64,000 nucleotides of DNA from Fratercula arctica (GCA_947846985.1 CANTUZ010000025.1:10724100-10788099), one strand, 5' to 3'; positions 22,154-34,604 are shown, counted from the first letter of the stretch. Notes: generated by a model from the letters alone, not told the origin. Numbers and translations are program-made.

Positions 22154-22738
22154 TGTGCTTGTTTTGTCTGGGTTAGAGGTAATTTTTTTCGTAGTGGTTT
22201 GTATGGTGCTATGTTTTGGATTTGTGACCAAAACAGTGTTGATAACACCATGTTTTAGTTATTGCTGAACAGGGCTTCCACAGTGTCAAGGCCTAATCTG
22301 CTTCTCATGCTGCCCCACCAGCGAGTAGGCTGGGGGTGGGCAAGAATTTGGGAGGGGACACAACTGGGACAGCTGACCCCAGCTGACTGAAGGGATATTC
22401 CATACCATATGACATCACGCTCAGCAATAAAAGCTGTGGGGAAGGAGGAGGAAGGGGGGAAGTTCAGAGTTACGGCATTTGTCTTCCCAAGTAACCGTTA
22501 TGTGCTATAAAGCCCTGCTTTCCTGGAAAATGGCTAAACATCTGCCTGCCGATGGGAAGTAGTGAATGAATTTCTTATTTTGCTTTGCTTGTGTGCGCAG
22601 GTTTTGCTTTACCTATTAAACCGTCTTTATCTCAACCCACATGTTCATGTTTTCCAATTCTCTCCCCCATCCCACTGGAGGGGGAGTGAGCGAGTGGCTG
22701 TGTGGTGCTTAGCTGCCTACCAGGGTCAAACCACACCA
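22154..22738 (+). mobile_element. LTR-C solo LTR
   Basis: 585 bp from TGTGCTTGTTTTGTCTGGG to GGGTCAAACCACACCA. It contains the family-wide GACATCACGCTCAGCAATAA segment. The target duplication is not visible, so the outer bases are uncertain by a few positions. Confidence 0.75.
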
Positions 22739-25045
22739 GTATGTTTTAACTTGTTCTTTCAAAATAAGTCATATTTTGAACTTTTGGTCTGCCTGCTGTT
22801 TTTAGTATCTTTGAGAAAACTTGCATTGTTGGAAAAATATCATCCATCAGGTAATAATTTTCTAAGACATTTTGTGTTGACCGTTACATTCTTCTGTTAA
22901 TCCATTTTGACTTCACGTTGCAGTTTTTCCTTAGACATGTCAGTTTCATTCTGTATTTCTCCTTCAGTATGTAAGGTGCATGTGTCATGGATTAAGTCAA
23001 CTGATTTTGAGTTTAATAATCAAAGTATCATTCAGATTGTTGCTCTCTTCACAAATCAATGACACTAAATTATATATCTGAAATGTAATTTACAGTTTTA
23101 ATAGAATCCCAGTACACTGAGAGACAGACATCAACTGTGAGAAACGTTTGTGGTGTCATAATCTTATCCAACAGTAAATTTGGTCACAAGGGGGAGCAGC
23201 ATATAGTTATAAGGAATAAGCGAGCATAAACAGTCTCTTGTTGAGCTGTTAAGGGACTGCTTAAATACTGAAAAGTGTAAAGAGAAGAGAGAATTCAATA
23301 ATCAAAGATGAGTTCTGTGAGTATGATTTCTGCTTTGAAGAGAGGTGATGCTGCTTTCTGTCTCTTTAAGGGCATGATGAGACCAAATTCTTTCTACTGG
23401 TAGCTTCTGTATTTGCCCCCATGATGTATCTTTTCATTCTTTTTGAAGAGCTGTTTCTCTATCTATCTGTCTGTCTGTCTATCTATCTACCTCTTGATAG
23501 CTGTGCATCTTCAGAGCTGGAGATTGTATTGTTGTCTTGGCCTGTTCTCTGTGCAGTAGACTTTTTCATGTTTCCCCTTTCAATCACTTGGGGAAGGGAC
23601 AGAAAGAAAGGTGTTACTTGGACAGTCAGTCGGTCTTAGCCTCTTAGTTTTTCTGATTTCATACTAGGCAGAGATAGAGCAATGTACATCTGAAACTGAA
23701 TAACTGTTGTCTACTGAAAATCGATCTTTGCTGTAGTTGATTACCATTGTTAGTTTGTTGTAAAATTAGGATAAATAAGCTCCTTTCTGTTTTTACGCTG
23801 AAAATTTTGAAGAATTTTAATTCCTTCTATGCAGAAAGTTGTTATGGTATAGATCAAGTCACTTGTCTTTAAAACGTTCTCCATTTCCTCTGTTTCCTTC
23901 TGCTAAAAGTGCACTGAGCTCTATAGATCGTCAGTCTTTTGGTAAACAATACTGATTTTGGATCCTGTAACAGAAATTGGACTTCTTACCTCTTTATTAA
24001 AAGCAACAAAAGTAAATACATGTCTCTTAGCAAGTGGAAAAGAAAAGAATCCTTTCTTCTTAGGGAACTATTGACAGAGTTTCCTCAAGGTACAAACATC
24101 AGTGTGGTAAACAAACACCTACTACTAGCAAGACTGTGGTACTCCTTCCAAGATTTATTCTGATGTACTCTTCATCATTACTGAGTCCCTTGGCACCAGG
24201 AGGGTCAAGGTTGTTATTCAGCCCTGAGGAAAGTCAGTCTTTGGCATCAATACTACCTTTTATGGTTTATCTTACTAAATGATCTATGATTCAGTAATGA
24301 CCATCTTGTGCTGAGTTATCCTAAAAATGGATGCCTAAGTATAAGTTGAGATAATTGCTATTAGTGTTTTGTATCCAACGTAAGGCTTTTTGGGGTTAAG
24401 TGAAAAGACACATGGGGTTTGATTTATCACTCCTAACTATTAACCAGAGCATATGTGGATAGGTAATGAGTTCTGGCAGTTCATTTGTTCTAGTCAGTGC
24501 TTTCAGGCATGGAAATCGGAGTACTAATCTATTTAATGTACTATGTACTATTATCCTTTTACCCTTTTACCATTGTATCTCAGCAGATCAGAGACTCCAG
24601 TGTAGTTCCTCTTGTGCCTACAAGGTTGAGAATTACAATTGTCTCAGTTTTATAGATGGGAAACTTGGGCAAGCAAAGTGATTTAATCAAGGTCATGAAA
24701 GGAAGACTGGGAAATCAGGGTGCTGAATTTAAATCTCCAGATTCTTAGACAAGTGTCTTCACTGCATAGACCAGCATTCCTCTCAAAAGTAAGGTTTTGG
24801 TCTGCCTAGCACAAGGAATCTCAGAATTAAGGAATAAAATGTTTTATCTACTACATAGATTTGTAATTCCTTTAAAAAAGGTGAAATTCATAATATTAGC
24901 AGTTAAAATATATGGAAAGGAATATCAGTAGTTATTGTGTATACATTGGAGATTAGCACTAAAAAGAATAGAGTCCTTTCTATTGCAAGTTGAACATTTG
25001 ACCCCCTAGTAAGTGATATAAGAAAAATGTTCTATATAGTGATGT
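22739..25045. other. Unique intronic sequence with a tetranucleotide microsatellite
   Basis: No gene is seen. At about 23457-23490 there is a TCTA/TCTG tetranucleotide run (TCTATCTATCTGTCTGTCTG...), the only clear simple repeat in this stretch. Confidence 0.55.
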
Positions 25046-25376
25046 TCTATTGTCCTGGTTCTAGCAGGGACAGGGTTAAGTATTCCATGCCATGTGAGCC
25101 ACGCCCACCCTGAGATTAAGAGGAGGGAGGGGGCAGGCAGGCAGCTGGCGCGTCCCGGGTCCGGACCGGCGGGGAGGGGCGGTTCCGTAATCGCGTTTGT
25201 ATATTTCTCTGTCGGTGGTGTTGTTGTTTTCTTGTTCCCTTTGCTGTTCTGTTAAACTGCCTTTGTCTCAACCCAAGAGTTTTGCCTTTTTCTTCTGATC
25301 CTTCCCGTACCGGGAAGCGCTGGGCGAGCGACACGTGGTTCTTTGTTGCCATCTGAGGCCAAACCACGACATCTAT
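25046..25376 (+). mobile_element. Solo LTR-A (same family as the provirus)
   Basis: 321 bp (25051-25371), TGTCCTGGTTCTAGCAGGG to AAACCACGACA, flanked by perfect TCTAT duplications (25046-25050 and 25372-25376). It is a solo LTR left by recombination between the two LTRs of a provirus. It lacks about 14 bases near 25144 that the proviral LTRs have. Confidence 0.92.
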
Positions 25377-27059
25377 AAAGCAATGAGAAAACTGTTAATT
25401 CTATTAGTTGCATTCTGAATGAACTGGTTAAAATAATCTGAATCTTTACAAGTCAGTTGGAACATCAAAAAACTAAATATCCACAGCATACCCCTACGTT
25501 AATGATCCTCAGTCATCTGGACCAGCAAATCTATTGAAGCAGGTAAGCAGCCAGAAGTTGTCTTAACTTGAAGTCAACATATACTTGGAAGGAACTAGGA
25601 CTTGCAGGGTGCACTTAAACCTACAGTTTATCTGCATTCTTGGTGTATTTAGGTCTAATTCATATGTTTTAAAACCCACATGGTCTGCTATGAAGAAAAT
25701 TAACTCTATCCCAGCCAGACACAGTACAAAAACTATAAGAAACAAATTTTACATGATCTAACAGCCACTATAAGGAGACATAAAGTCTTTTTTTACGGAC
25801 AGATGACTGATTTAACAATTTTGATCTAGTTTGAGTGAGATCTTCTAAATTTGGTAGCCATGTGGTTGTCAGTATAGTCTATTTATTTATAAGTGAAAGA
25901 TCAAATTAATTCTGAAATATATTTGGATAATATCTCAACTGTTTTATTATTTTCTTAGTAATTTCTGATCTTTTTACTACATTTCCCAACACTGCTTACT
26001 GCCACAGTAAAATGAAAGATGTGATCCAAATTAAATAAGCATTTATCATACGGCTTCAAGTTTTGCACAGGTATTGTATTGTATAGGTATTGTTCTGTCT
26101 CTGACAGTAATTAGGAATGAGATGTTCAACAGATTTCCTACAGGCATATATTTCAAATTATAACAGGTGGTTAACAAGTAGTAATGTTAAGACCAAAGAG
26201 ATGGGAAGTTTGATATAGCAGCCTTTTCCTGAGTAAAATCTCTCTGTTAGCCCATTATGTCTGTTTTCTACACTCAATATAAAGATATTAAGGTGGGTTT
26301 CAGAGAGCTTAAAGACTTATTTTTGAGCTTTTTACACCATAAATGATTTAGGGGTTATTTATTTAAGTGTCTGCTCTTCTTTCTGTGTGCTTCTACTACA
26401 GTTATAGCACTTAGGTACTATGATGATAGATGTTTTATATATATATATAAACCATTTCTTATTTAAGTTTGCTTGAAACAAACCTCAGTGATTTTAGGTA
26501 TTAGTAAAATACTACTAATTTATACTATTATATCATTGTTTGTAAAATAAAAACAAACCAGAAACAAGTGGAGTTTAGGAATGGGTATTTTTATTGTTAA
26601 AGGTAAATAAGTGTAGACTTTTAAAAATTATTATGAATTTAATTATTTACAAAATATTCGGATACTATGTAGAAAGTACATAGGAAATATTTTAAACTGC
26701 ATGATAACTATTTTAAATATATGAATACATCTTTATACAAGACTGTGAGCATATAAAATGAACTGTAGTGGATGAATTAGCATCTTTTTTCAAGTTTTAT
26801 TTCTGACTGTCTTTTGTCACGTTGCTAGGTGAAGTGATATTAAAGCTATATGTTTCTCTTAATAAAACTAAAGAAAATTTGATGGATTTTTTTATGTCTC
26901 TTTTCTGCCACCTTGTGGACTTACTTATTTTAAGTGTGCTCAAAGAACAATTAAGACTGGCTTTGCTATCTCTTGTGCAACCCAGGGGGGTGAAGACTTG
27001 TCTGGCTATCACAGGATACATAAATAATGGGGAGTCTTGGGGAGCCAGGACAGCCCTGC
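25372..27059. other. Unique intronic sequence with a small LTR-C remnant
   Basis: Mostly AT-rich unique sequence. At about 25680-25732, GAAGAAAATTAACTCTATCC to CAGTACA matches the right end of minus-oriented LTR-C copies, so a short LTR-C remnant is present. There is an (AT)n run near 26438-26450. Confidence 0.5.
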
Positions 27060-27705
27060 TTTTCGTCAGCAAAGACAGTAAAATCAAGATAACAGAGATT
27101 TTGTGCAGTTCTTTGTTTCCTCAAGAGGCTACCATGCCTGATAATTGACCTTTGCCTCATTACCTGTGAAATGCATATTAAAGTTGACACCCCTGCACAT
27201 GCTGATGAAGACTATAAAGATCATGCTAAACATATATGACTATAGCACTTGTGTCTCCACCCAAATCATACTGCATGTCACCTAAAGGAGGGAAACCTCG
27301 TAATCTTGGGGATAAAAAGACAGAGAAGATGACTGTTAAATTGGGAGAGAAGAAACTTGATACCTGATGGACCAGTCGGTGGGCTGCGTTCTCTTCCTCC
27401 ACCCCAGGCAGGGACGCCTTTCTGGGTAAGCGCTGCGCCTTTCACCCTCTGGTGAATGTTACCCCGGGTTGTTGTACTATCGTTATTTTTGCTAGCAATA
27501 TTAACCTTAAGTAATTAGCGCTATTGTAGCTAGTGACTTTATCAACGGCAATCTCGAATCTGTTCTGTCGCTCTCAATAAACTAACTAATTTTGATTATT
27601 TGTGAATCTGACTCAGTGAAAGTCCTTTGCTGGGCCTCTGATAGCAAATCAATGAAAGTCCTGGGACTCTGACAGACAAATATCGAAACTCCAGTCCTTT
27701 TAATG
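27060..27705 (+). mobile_element. Probable LTR of another ERV family
   Basis: The sequence looks like a + strand LTR: GGGATAAAAAGACAG (about 27309) resembles a TATA region, and CTCTCAATAAACTAACT (about 27571) a poly(A) signal followed by a U5-like GTGAATCTGACTCAGTG. It abuts the broken gag of the minus-strand ERV. I could not fix either end or find a target duplication. Confidence 0.4.
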
Positions 27706-28398
27706 CGACATCCTAATAGCTGAGATACTGGTACGCACAGGTGGGGAGTAGGACATATCCTTTTGGAGTTGCTGGACCTCCCTGGATAGTTTCTCCAGAG
27801 CAGAGATGAAGGAGGAAGAGAGACCTTTTTCATTTTGCCAGAGTCGACCAGCCACCTCATCCACTGTTGATCCCTCTTCGCCTTTCCAGGTCATTACTGC
27901 CAAGGAGCTGGCATACAACAATGGTGCGCTCCGTACAAAATTCCGCCACAGGGGCCTTGTGCATTGGACTTCATCAGGATCTGGGGGTAACTGCGTGTTG
28001 TCCAGGTCATAATAAATCATCTCACGCATGGCTAATTCCCTCATGTACTGGATACCTCTCTCCATGGTGGTCCACTTGCTTGGATGACATACAGCATCTT
28101 CACTGAAGGGATACCTTTCCCTCACGCCTGACAGGAGTCTCCTCCAGAGGCTGAGGTCTTGTGTCTTTCTTCCAATTGCCTTGTCAATGCCACCTTCCCT
28201 AGACAGGGATCCCAGCTGCCTGGCTTCCCTACCCTCTAATTCCAAGCTACTGTCCCCATTATCCCAGCATCGGAGCAGCCAGGTGACAATGTGCTCGCCT
28301 GGACAACGGCTGAAATCTTTTCGCGTATATCGCAGCTCACTCGGGGATAGGGATTGCCTCTTCCTCCTGTTCTTGTGATGGCCCTGGTTCATCGCCAT
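27700..28398 (-). pseudogene. ERV gag fragment, capsid-like part
   Basis: A 232-residue frame closely matches residues about 370-600 of the Gag at 14921-16984 (shared motifs SELRYTRKDFSR, TWLLRCWDNG, WTTMERGIQY, REMIYYDLDN). It is out of frame with the N-terminal block at 28719-29258; the alanine-rich linker between them is broken. It ends where unrelated LTR-like sequence begins near 27705. Confidence 0.88.
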
Positions 28399-28718
28399 TC
28401 CTTACTAAGCGAACTGATTTCTTTGTATCTTTCTTCTTCTGTAAAGGGGCATGGGTTGGTTCTCTGGTTCAACTGCAGTGCCTGTCACTGGGGTTGGAGT
28501 AGCCACAGTACCTGTTGGTTCATTTTCCCTCTCTTCCTGAGGGTGCTGCACAATATCGAGCAGGGTTTGCTAGATATTGGCCAGGGCTCAGCACAGTGCA
28601 GTACGTTGTGCCTCTTTGGAATAGCTGCAGCATTTTTCTTTCAAACATTCTGTCACTTTATCAGGGTCCTGTAGTTGTTTGTGAGTGAAGTTCCAGGCCG
28701 TTGGAGGTGAGTAGTTCT

Positions 28719-29258
28719 CTAGATACCTGCCCATATTCTCACACATGCCGTGCCATATGACCTATGACCATAGTCTTGCGGATCCTGGGTCATATTCCTA
28801 GATTTCTTGTTAACTTTAAACAACTTCAAGACCAGAAACACATTCAGGAGACATGGCAATAGGATCATGCTGGTTTGAACATCCCAGGGATATTCAGAAT
28901 TCTCAAGGGCTATTGTAATTAGCTTGGAGGAGAAAGGGGAGGTGAAGGAAGGTGTCTCCCCCACAGATCGGTTCTCCGAGGAGAAAAGGTAAAAAGTGTA
29001 TTTATTAATACTTTCTGCTAAATGGCTCCCGAAGTACAAAGATGACGGCAATGCTGAATACAGACACAATACTGGTCTTACTATCCATGATTTTATGATA
29101 CCATAAGCCAGTGTTATACCGTACAGCGAAGCGACAACCTTAATCCAACTCCCACAGATGATAAACAGCACATAAATACTGGCAAGCAGTGTATACAGCA
29201 AGTAAGGTATTACAGAATACAACTCTGAGAACAAATGAAGCAACATTGTGACCAGCAA
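28719..29258 (-). pseudogene. ERV gag fragment, hydrophobic leader
   Basis: A 179-residue frame starts at a methionine a short way after the primer-binding site, like the leader of the first provirus. It contains several hydrophobic stretches (LYTLLASIYVLFIICGSW, IVRPVLCLYSALPS, MILLPCLLNVFLVLKLF) and the shared landmarks HLAESINKY and ENSEYPWDVQTSM. The leader has diverged in sequence but kept its hydrophobic layout, which suggests it mattered to the element. Confidence 0.85.
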
Positions 29259-29340
29259 CTATTAAACTAATATAATAAATGCTTATAACAAATTCGTTTT
29301 AACACGTTCTGGTCAGATCTGTCATTATCTCAACCCTTCG

Positions 29341-29359
29341 TGCCCCACGTCGGGTGCCA
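29341..29359 (-). promoter_or_regulatory. Decayed tRNA-Lys primer-binding site
   Basis: On the minus strand it reads TGGCACCCGACGTGGGGC, two transitions away from the site at 14825-14842. It lies eight bases inside the LTR edge, the same spacing as in the first provirus. Confidence 0.8.
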
Positions 29360-29367
29360 AAAAGGAC

Positions 29368-29782
29368 TATCATGGTTTAGCCCTAGCCGGCAACAAAGAA
29401 CCATGTGGCCGCTCTCTCAGTCCTCCCCCTCCCGGCGGGACGGGGAGGAGAAAAGGAAGAAAAAGGCTAAACTCACGGGTTGGGATAAAGACAGTGTAAC
29501 AGAACAGCAAAGGAAAGGGGGAAACAGCAGCAATAATACTGATAAAAGAATATACTAAACCGATTAATGCACAACCGGTCACCAACCGGAACCTGAAATA
29601 CCCAGCCTGCTCCCGAGCAGCGATTCCCTGCCCCCCCCACCGGCCACCTCCCCCAGCTATATACTGAGCATGATGTCACATGGTATCGAATACCTCTTTG
29701 GCTAGTTTGGGTCAGCTGTCCTGGCTGTGTCCCCTCCCAGCTTCTTGTGAAAATTAACCCTATCCCCGCTGGAACCAGGACA
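29368..29782 (-). mobile_element. LTR-A2, 5' LTR of the second ERV
   Basis: 415 bp. On the minus strand it starts TGTCCTGGTTCCAGCGGGG and ends GGCTAAACCATGATA. Its two ends resemble LTR-A, while the middle resembles LTR-C (GACATCATGCTCAGTATA), so these families look related by descent or recombination. A CR1 fragment abuts its outer end. Confidence 0.8.
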
Positions 29783-30215
29783 CCTGGGAAGCCTGTTTTC
29801 CAATGCTTGACAACACTTTCGGTGAAGAAATTTTTCCTAATATCCAATCTAAACCTCCCCTGGCGTAACTTGAGGCCATTTCCTCTTGTCCTATCACTTG
29901 TTACTTAGGAAAAGAGACCGACACCCACCTTGCTACAACCTCCTTTCAGGTAGTTGTAGAGACCGATAAGGTCTCCCCTCAGCTTCCTTTTCTCCAGGCT
30001 AAACAACCCCAGTTCCCTCAGCTGCTCCTCATGGGACTTGTTCTCTAGACCTTTCACCAGCTTCATTGCCCTTCTTTGGACGTGCTCCAGCACCTCAATG
30101 TCTTTCCTGTAGTGAGGGGCCCAAAACTGGACACAGTATTCGAGGTGGGGCCTCACCAGTGCCGAGTACAGGGAGACGATCACTTCCCTGGCCCTGCTGG
30201 CCTCACTATTTCCGA
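29783..30215 (-). mobile_element. CR1 3' region fragment
   Basis: It carries the reverse complement of the CR1 C-terminal coding region. A minus frame at 29905-30183 shows [15 protein letters not shown] and [16 protein letters not shown]. The 3' terminus is missing at the left, where LTR-A2 adjoins. Confidence 0.88.
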
Positions 30216-31152
30216 TACAAATCTTCCACTTCCTTTACTGGTACTTAGTTAAATTGAACAGGAGCTTGAACAGGGAAGACATTTATTGGAAAAATAAATT
30301 ATGTATAGAAGAAAAACTGGTGGTGTGTGGAAGCAGATATCAGGGAGGGATAGGACCACTGGATTGACTGAATAGAGGATGGAGATTTGAGAGATTTGAG
30401 TTCTTATAAATACATACCTTAGGTGAAAGTGGAAAAAGAAGAAAGGGACAACAGGATCAAAATCTTCAGAATAAGGGTAGGAGAAGGGGGGTATGAGAAA
30501 TGTTAATTCTATGTAGTATAGAGGGATTATTACCAAGTCCAGAAATGAGGGTCTTAATCTGGAGATTTACACTCAGTTCCCTGCTATGTTACAGATTGTG
30601 TGCGTGGTCTGGTCTGTAGCAAATTATTCAGGCTCAGATAATCAAAGATATTTAGGGACCTAATTCGTCTTGGCTACTCTTTGGTTGCAGTTTTTAAGTA
30701 TGTGAAAGCGTGCAGGGTTCTTTTATTTGTTAATACCCTTTATATGATTTCATATTCTGGTTTATCCTCTGGTATATACGTTGCTCAATTTAAAAGGAAT
30801 ATGACCGGGATGGTGTCCCTGCCCATGGCAGGGGGGTTGGACTAGATGATCTTTGAAGGTCCCTTCCAACCCAAGCCATTCTATGATGCTGTGAAGTTCC
30901 ATCACAAGTACTCTGGTTAGGCAACCAGGTTAGTACCTAAAAGTACCTGGTTAGGTACTTTTAGTCCTTAAAGACCTGACAGCTTTCCTCAGCTCCTTTG
31001 CCCTTCAGAGCTGCTGCCCACGGGATCCCACTTTACAGTTTCCTGAATAAACCAAAATATGCTGTGAATTCCAGAAGATTTCTGGAGAGTGTCAGGTATG
31101 CCTTCTTGATTACAGGTACTAGATGAACCAACCAGGGATGATGCACAGCTGG
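30216..31152. other. Unique sequence with a short CR1 3' end
   Basis: Mostly unrecognised. At about 30800-30893, GGGTTGGACTAGATGATC, CCCTTCCAACCC and CATTCTATGATGCTGTGA form a + strand CR1 3' terminus of about 90 bp. Nearby (30905-30965) the words GGTTAG and GTACCT recur in a short direct/inverted jumble. Confidence 0.7.
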
Positions 31153-31157
31153 ATCTG

Positions 31158-32862
31158 TGTGGTGGGTTGACCTTGGCTGTTTGCCAGGTGCCCACCAAGC
31201 CACTCTATCACTCTCCCTTCTCAATAGGACAGGGGGAGAAAATAAGATGGAAAAGCTCGTGGGTTGAGATAAGGACAGGGAGATCACTTACCACTTACCG
31301 TCACAGGCAAAACGGGCTTGACTCGTGGAAAATAAGTTTAATGTATTTCCAATTAAAATACATTTGGCTAGTGAGAAACAAAGACAAAAAGTTAAACAAC
31401 ATCTTCCCCCCACCTACCCCCTTTTTCCCAGTCTCAGCTTCACTCCTTCATTCCCAACTGTTACGGTTTGAGGAACCCACAAGCATTTATTGTCGTTTAG
31501 ACAATTATTCTATCACCCGATGACCCTTCCCCATGACCCGGGAAGGGGAATTGGGAAAAACAAGGAAAACCGAGGGTTGAAATATAAACAGATTTAATAG
31601 AATAAGACTAAATAATCAACATTAATAACACTAAAGAAACAATATTGATACCAATACCAATACAAAATATACAAGGATTATACTCGGGCAATTATATCAG
31701 TAGGAAGCTGTGCACTCCCAGCAGTGGACAGCTAATGTCAGACACTGCAAGAGCTACGGCTTCGGGAGGAAGGGAAGGCCTCAGGGGTCCGGCACCAGGG
31801 CAAGAAGTTCTCAGGATGGCAGCCATCAAGGAAGAGAGAGCACTTTGCAGCAAACTTTCTAATTTATATTGAATGTGATGTTCATGGTATGGAATAACCA
31901 GCTTGGGTCAAGTGCCTGGGTGTCGCTCCTCCTCATCCCTGCACCTGGCTAACTCGAAAACACTGAGACCTTGAAACCCACATACCATAGCTGGCTATAA
32001 AGTAAATATTTTCACAAATTCAGACACTAGAACCTTCTAAAAATGCAGCTTTCCCTAGCGTTACAAGAGACCTTACTGAAAAGTAAAATTACTGAAAGAG
32101 AAATTAATCCTGTGTTGCTCAAACCAGGACACTGACTGTGCCTCTTTCGTCGTCATGTGTCGTCCCTCCCCAAGCGGCACGGGGGGGGATGGGGAATGGG
32201 GAGGGGGTTACAGTCAGTTCATAACAGTTCCTCTCTGCTGCTCCTTCCTCCTCATGCATTTCCCCTGCTCCAGCATGGGTCATCTCCATGAGCTGCAGTC
32301 CTTCAGGACAAACCTGCTCTGGCACGGGTCCTCTCCACAGGCTGCAGTCCTTCAAGAAAAAACACACCACTGCCTGAGCGTGAGTTCCCCGTGGGCTACA
32401 GTTCCTGTAAGGAGAACCTGCTCCTGTGTGGGTGCTCCATGGGCTGCAGCTTCCTTCAGGAAATATCCAACTGCTCCAATGTGGGGACTGCCGTGGGCTT
32501 CAGTGTGAATATCTGCTCCAGTGTGGTCTCTTCCATGGGCTGCAAGGGAATATCTGCTCTGGCAGCTGGAGCACCTCCTCCCTCTCCTTCTTCTCTGACT
32601 TTGGTGCTGGCAGAATTGCTTCTCGTGCTTTTTTTTTTTTTTTTTTTTTCCTGTGCAATGTTTTGCCCTTTCTTAAATATGTTTTCACAGAGGCACCACC
32701 AGCTTTGCTGATTGGCTCAGCTTCAGCCAGCAGTGGGTCGGTTGCAGAGCCAGCTGGAACCACCTGTTCCCAGCACAGGGCAGCCCCTTACCTCTTCTCA
32801 CAGAGGCCAGCCCTCCATTCCCCCACCCGGCTACCAAAACCTTGCCACATATAACCGATGTA
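31158..32862 (+). mobile_element. LTR-B (+) split by an LTR-D-like LTR
   Basis: LTR-B sequence occupies 31158-31458 and 32132-32862. It starts TGTGGTGGGTTGACC and ends after CTACCAAAACCTTGCCACA. The interruption is the element at 31459-32131. The second half contains the 45-50-bp repeat block (about 32265-32555) and a T run at about 32630-32651. No clear duplication is visible at the outer ends. Confidence 0.75.
31459..32131 (-). mobile_element. LTR-D-like solo LTR nested in LTR-B
   Basis: A 673-bp TG...CA block, TGTTACGGTTTGAGG to GCTCAAACCAGGACA. Its right end matches the minus copy of LTR-D at 40028-40785, and the AT-rich middle with AATAATCAAC-like repeats also resembles it. It splits LTR-B between its CCAAC and CTGAC edges. 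Confidence 0.65.
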
Positions 32863-33340
32863 TAAATCCAAACTTTTTCTTCAAAGTGGATCTTTAAATC
32901 TGATCTGGTTTGTAAATAACGTGGGTAATGTTAGAATAGTAATAGATCACCATAGAAAGGCTTGTGGATACTTATCCCACCCAAATTAACTGATCAGAAA
33001 ATTTTTTTTTCAACATCCTAAAGTGACTGTATTTATTTGTGTTTCCACATATTCCACCTTCATTCTATTCTACCAAAAGTGAATCTCCAAGGTAAGTCAG
33101 TTGCAGAAAAAGTGTGTATTTATTAAGTTTTGATTTATTATAGTTTTTCCTGACTTCAGTAGCCCTCTGGAGGAAAAAATGCATCTAGTTCCGCAGCAAG
33201 AGATAAGCCTAAACTACTATCGCTAGTAATAAAATACTTTACAGTTAATTGTAGTTACTAGAACTACTTCAAAGCAACTCAGTTGTACTCGGTTCGCTTG
33301 TTTGAACTGATGCATCCTTGGGTATGTCTATGATCTTTGA
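32863..33340. other. Unrecognised AT-rich sequence
   Basis: No gene or repeat that I recognise. Confidence 0.5.
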
Positions 33341-34595
33341 GGTTTTGTCATGACCTAAAGGGTTACCCAGCCTGCAGGTGTGTAGAGATCGTGACCGTGG
33401 GTTCATAGGATTCTGTAATACACAAGAACACAGAGGCTTTTATCCTCTAAATTTCTCTCCTTTATTACAGATTACCACAAATACCACACAAATCACCACT
33501 AGCAAATATGCTACCACAAATCACCAGTAGCAAGTATACCTATGACTAATAAAATGAATATATATATATTAAGCCATATTAAATTACTATCAGCAATCAA
33601 TAATGCCAACAATCAATATTATAGCAATAACCAATTACAGCAACAGCCAAGTAGGTATATACTATTACAGGTTACTACAAACTTATCCTTAGTGAAGCAA
33701 ACTTATCAGCAATATAAAAGCAGATATACTTATGACAGATTACTTATATGGATAATACTGGTATCAAGTGAATTAGACAGATCTCAGAAGGGGCCAAACC
33801 ATCCCAGAAGTGGGAGGACAAACCGAATTGCCCCCAGAAGTGGGCCCAGAAGGGGACCAGTAAAATAAAAAAGAAAGTTCATGCAGAGAGCTCAACCTGT
33901 TTAGGAAAACTACGTGCAGCACAGGAAGTTCTCAGAGAGAGAAGCTCCATTTTGGTTAAAAATTAAGTCATTTTTATATCACAGAGACATAAGAGGGCGT
34001 GGGACATACTTTTTTGAGCAGCCAATAGATGCTGTTAATTTCTGATTTTCACCTGAAACAGCCGATAGATGATGATGTTTTCTGTTCTTTCAGACCAGTT
34101 TTTATCTTTCCAGACTGTTTTGCTGTTCTTGTGGTTAGACCAGCCAATGGCAGTTACCGATTCCTACTTCCTCAGGATGTTTTCCCCTTTCTCCAGACTA
34201 TTTTTCACCTTTTCAGACAATAAATTGCTGTTACAGTTCCATGTTTATGCTTTTATCGATGGTATCTCAGGATGTCTCTGGTTTCAAGGTACCCATTTGT
34301 ACTTCAAAGATGCCAGTTGCACTTTTCAAGGATGCTTTGGGTTCACAGGCCTAGTTCCCAGGCTGGCAGACGATTTCTTCTGTTCAGTAATTTCCCCCTT
34401 CTAATCGGGTCACCTTTATGGCTGTTCATATCAGGTGTAATAACTACAGTATTTGTCCCACTCAGAATTATTTGGTGTATTGAGAGTCTTGCAGAAGATA
34501 TTGTATTTGAGGAGTTAGTGATCTTGGGCAAGCCGTGTCAGCCATATTAGGCCTAGTAACCCATATGTTAGCATGAGTGACCGCTATATAGCCCT
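33341..34595. mobile_element. Unclassified repeat, probably ERV-derived (LTR-E)
   Basis: The part at about 33880-34390 recurs, in the same orientation and order, at 42040-42115 plus 43057-43480: shared text includes TTTTTATATCACAGAGACATAA, GCAGCCAATAGATG, CCAGTTTTTATC and GATGTCTC. I infer an LTR or ERV internal sequence from its repetitive nature and AT-rich leader. No coding domain is evident. Confidence 0.5.
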
Positions 34596-34604
34596 ATGTA
34601 TGTA

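Larger units (their letters stand above)
27705..29782 (-). mobile_element. 5' part of a second, related ERV (minus strand)
   Basis: Reading on the minus strand: an LTR (29368-29782), a decayed tRNA-Lys primer-binding site near 29341-29359, then gag sequence to about 27705, where the element is broken off. No pol remains. Gag blocks are clearly homologous to the provirus at 14481-20782, but the LTR is largely different, so this is a distinct subfamily. Confidence 0.85.

Noticed and set aside
23457..23490. TCTA/TCTG run as a regulatory element
   Set aside because: It is an ordinary short tetranucleotide microsatellite.
25563..25745. 60-codon minus frame as a gene
   Set aside because: Its right part overlaps an LTR-C remnant, and the rest is unique AT-rich sequence.
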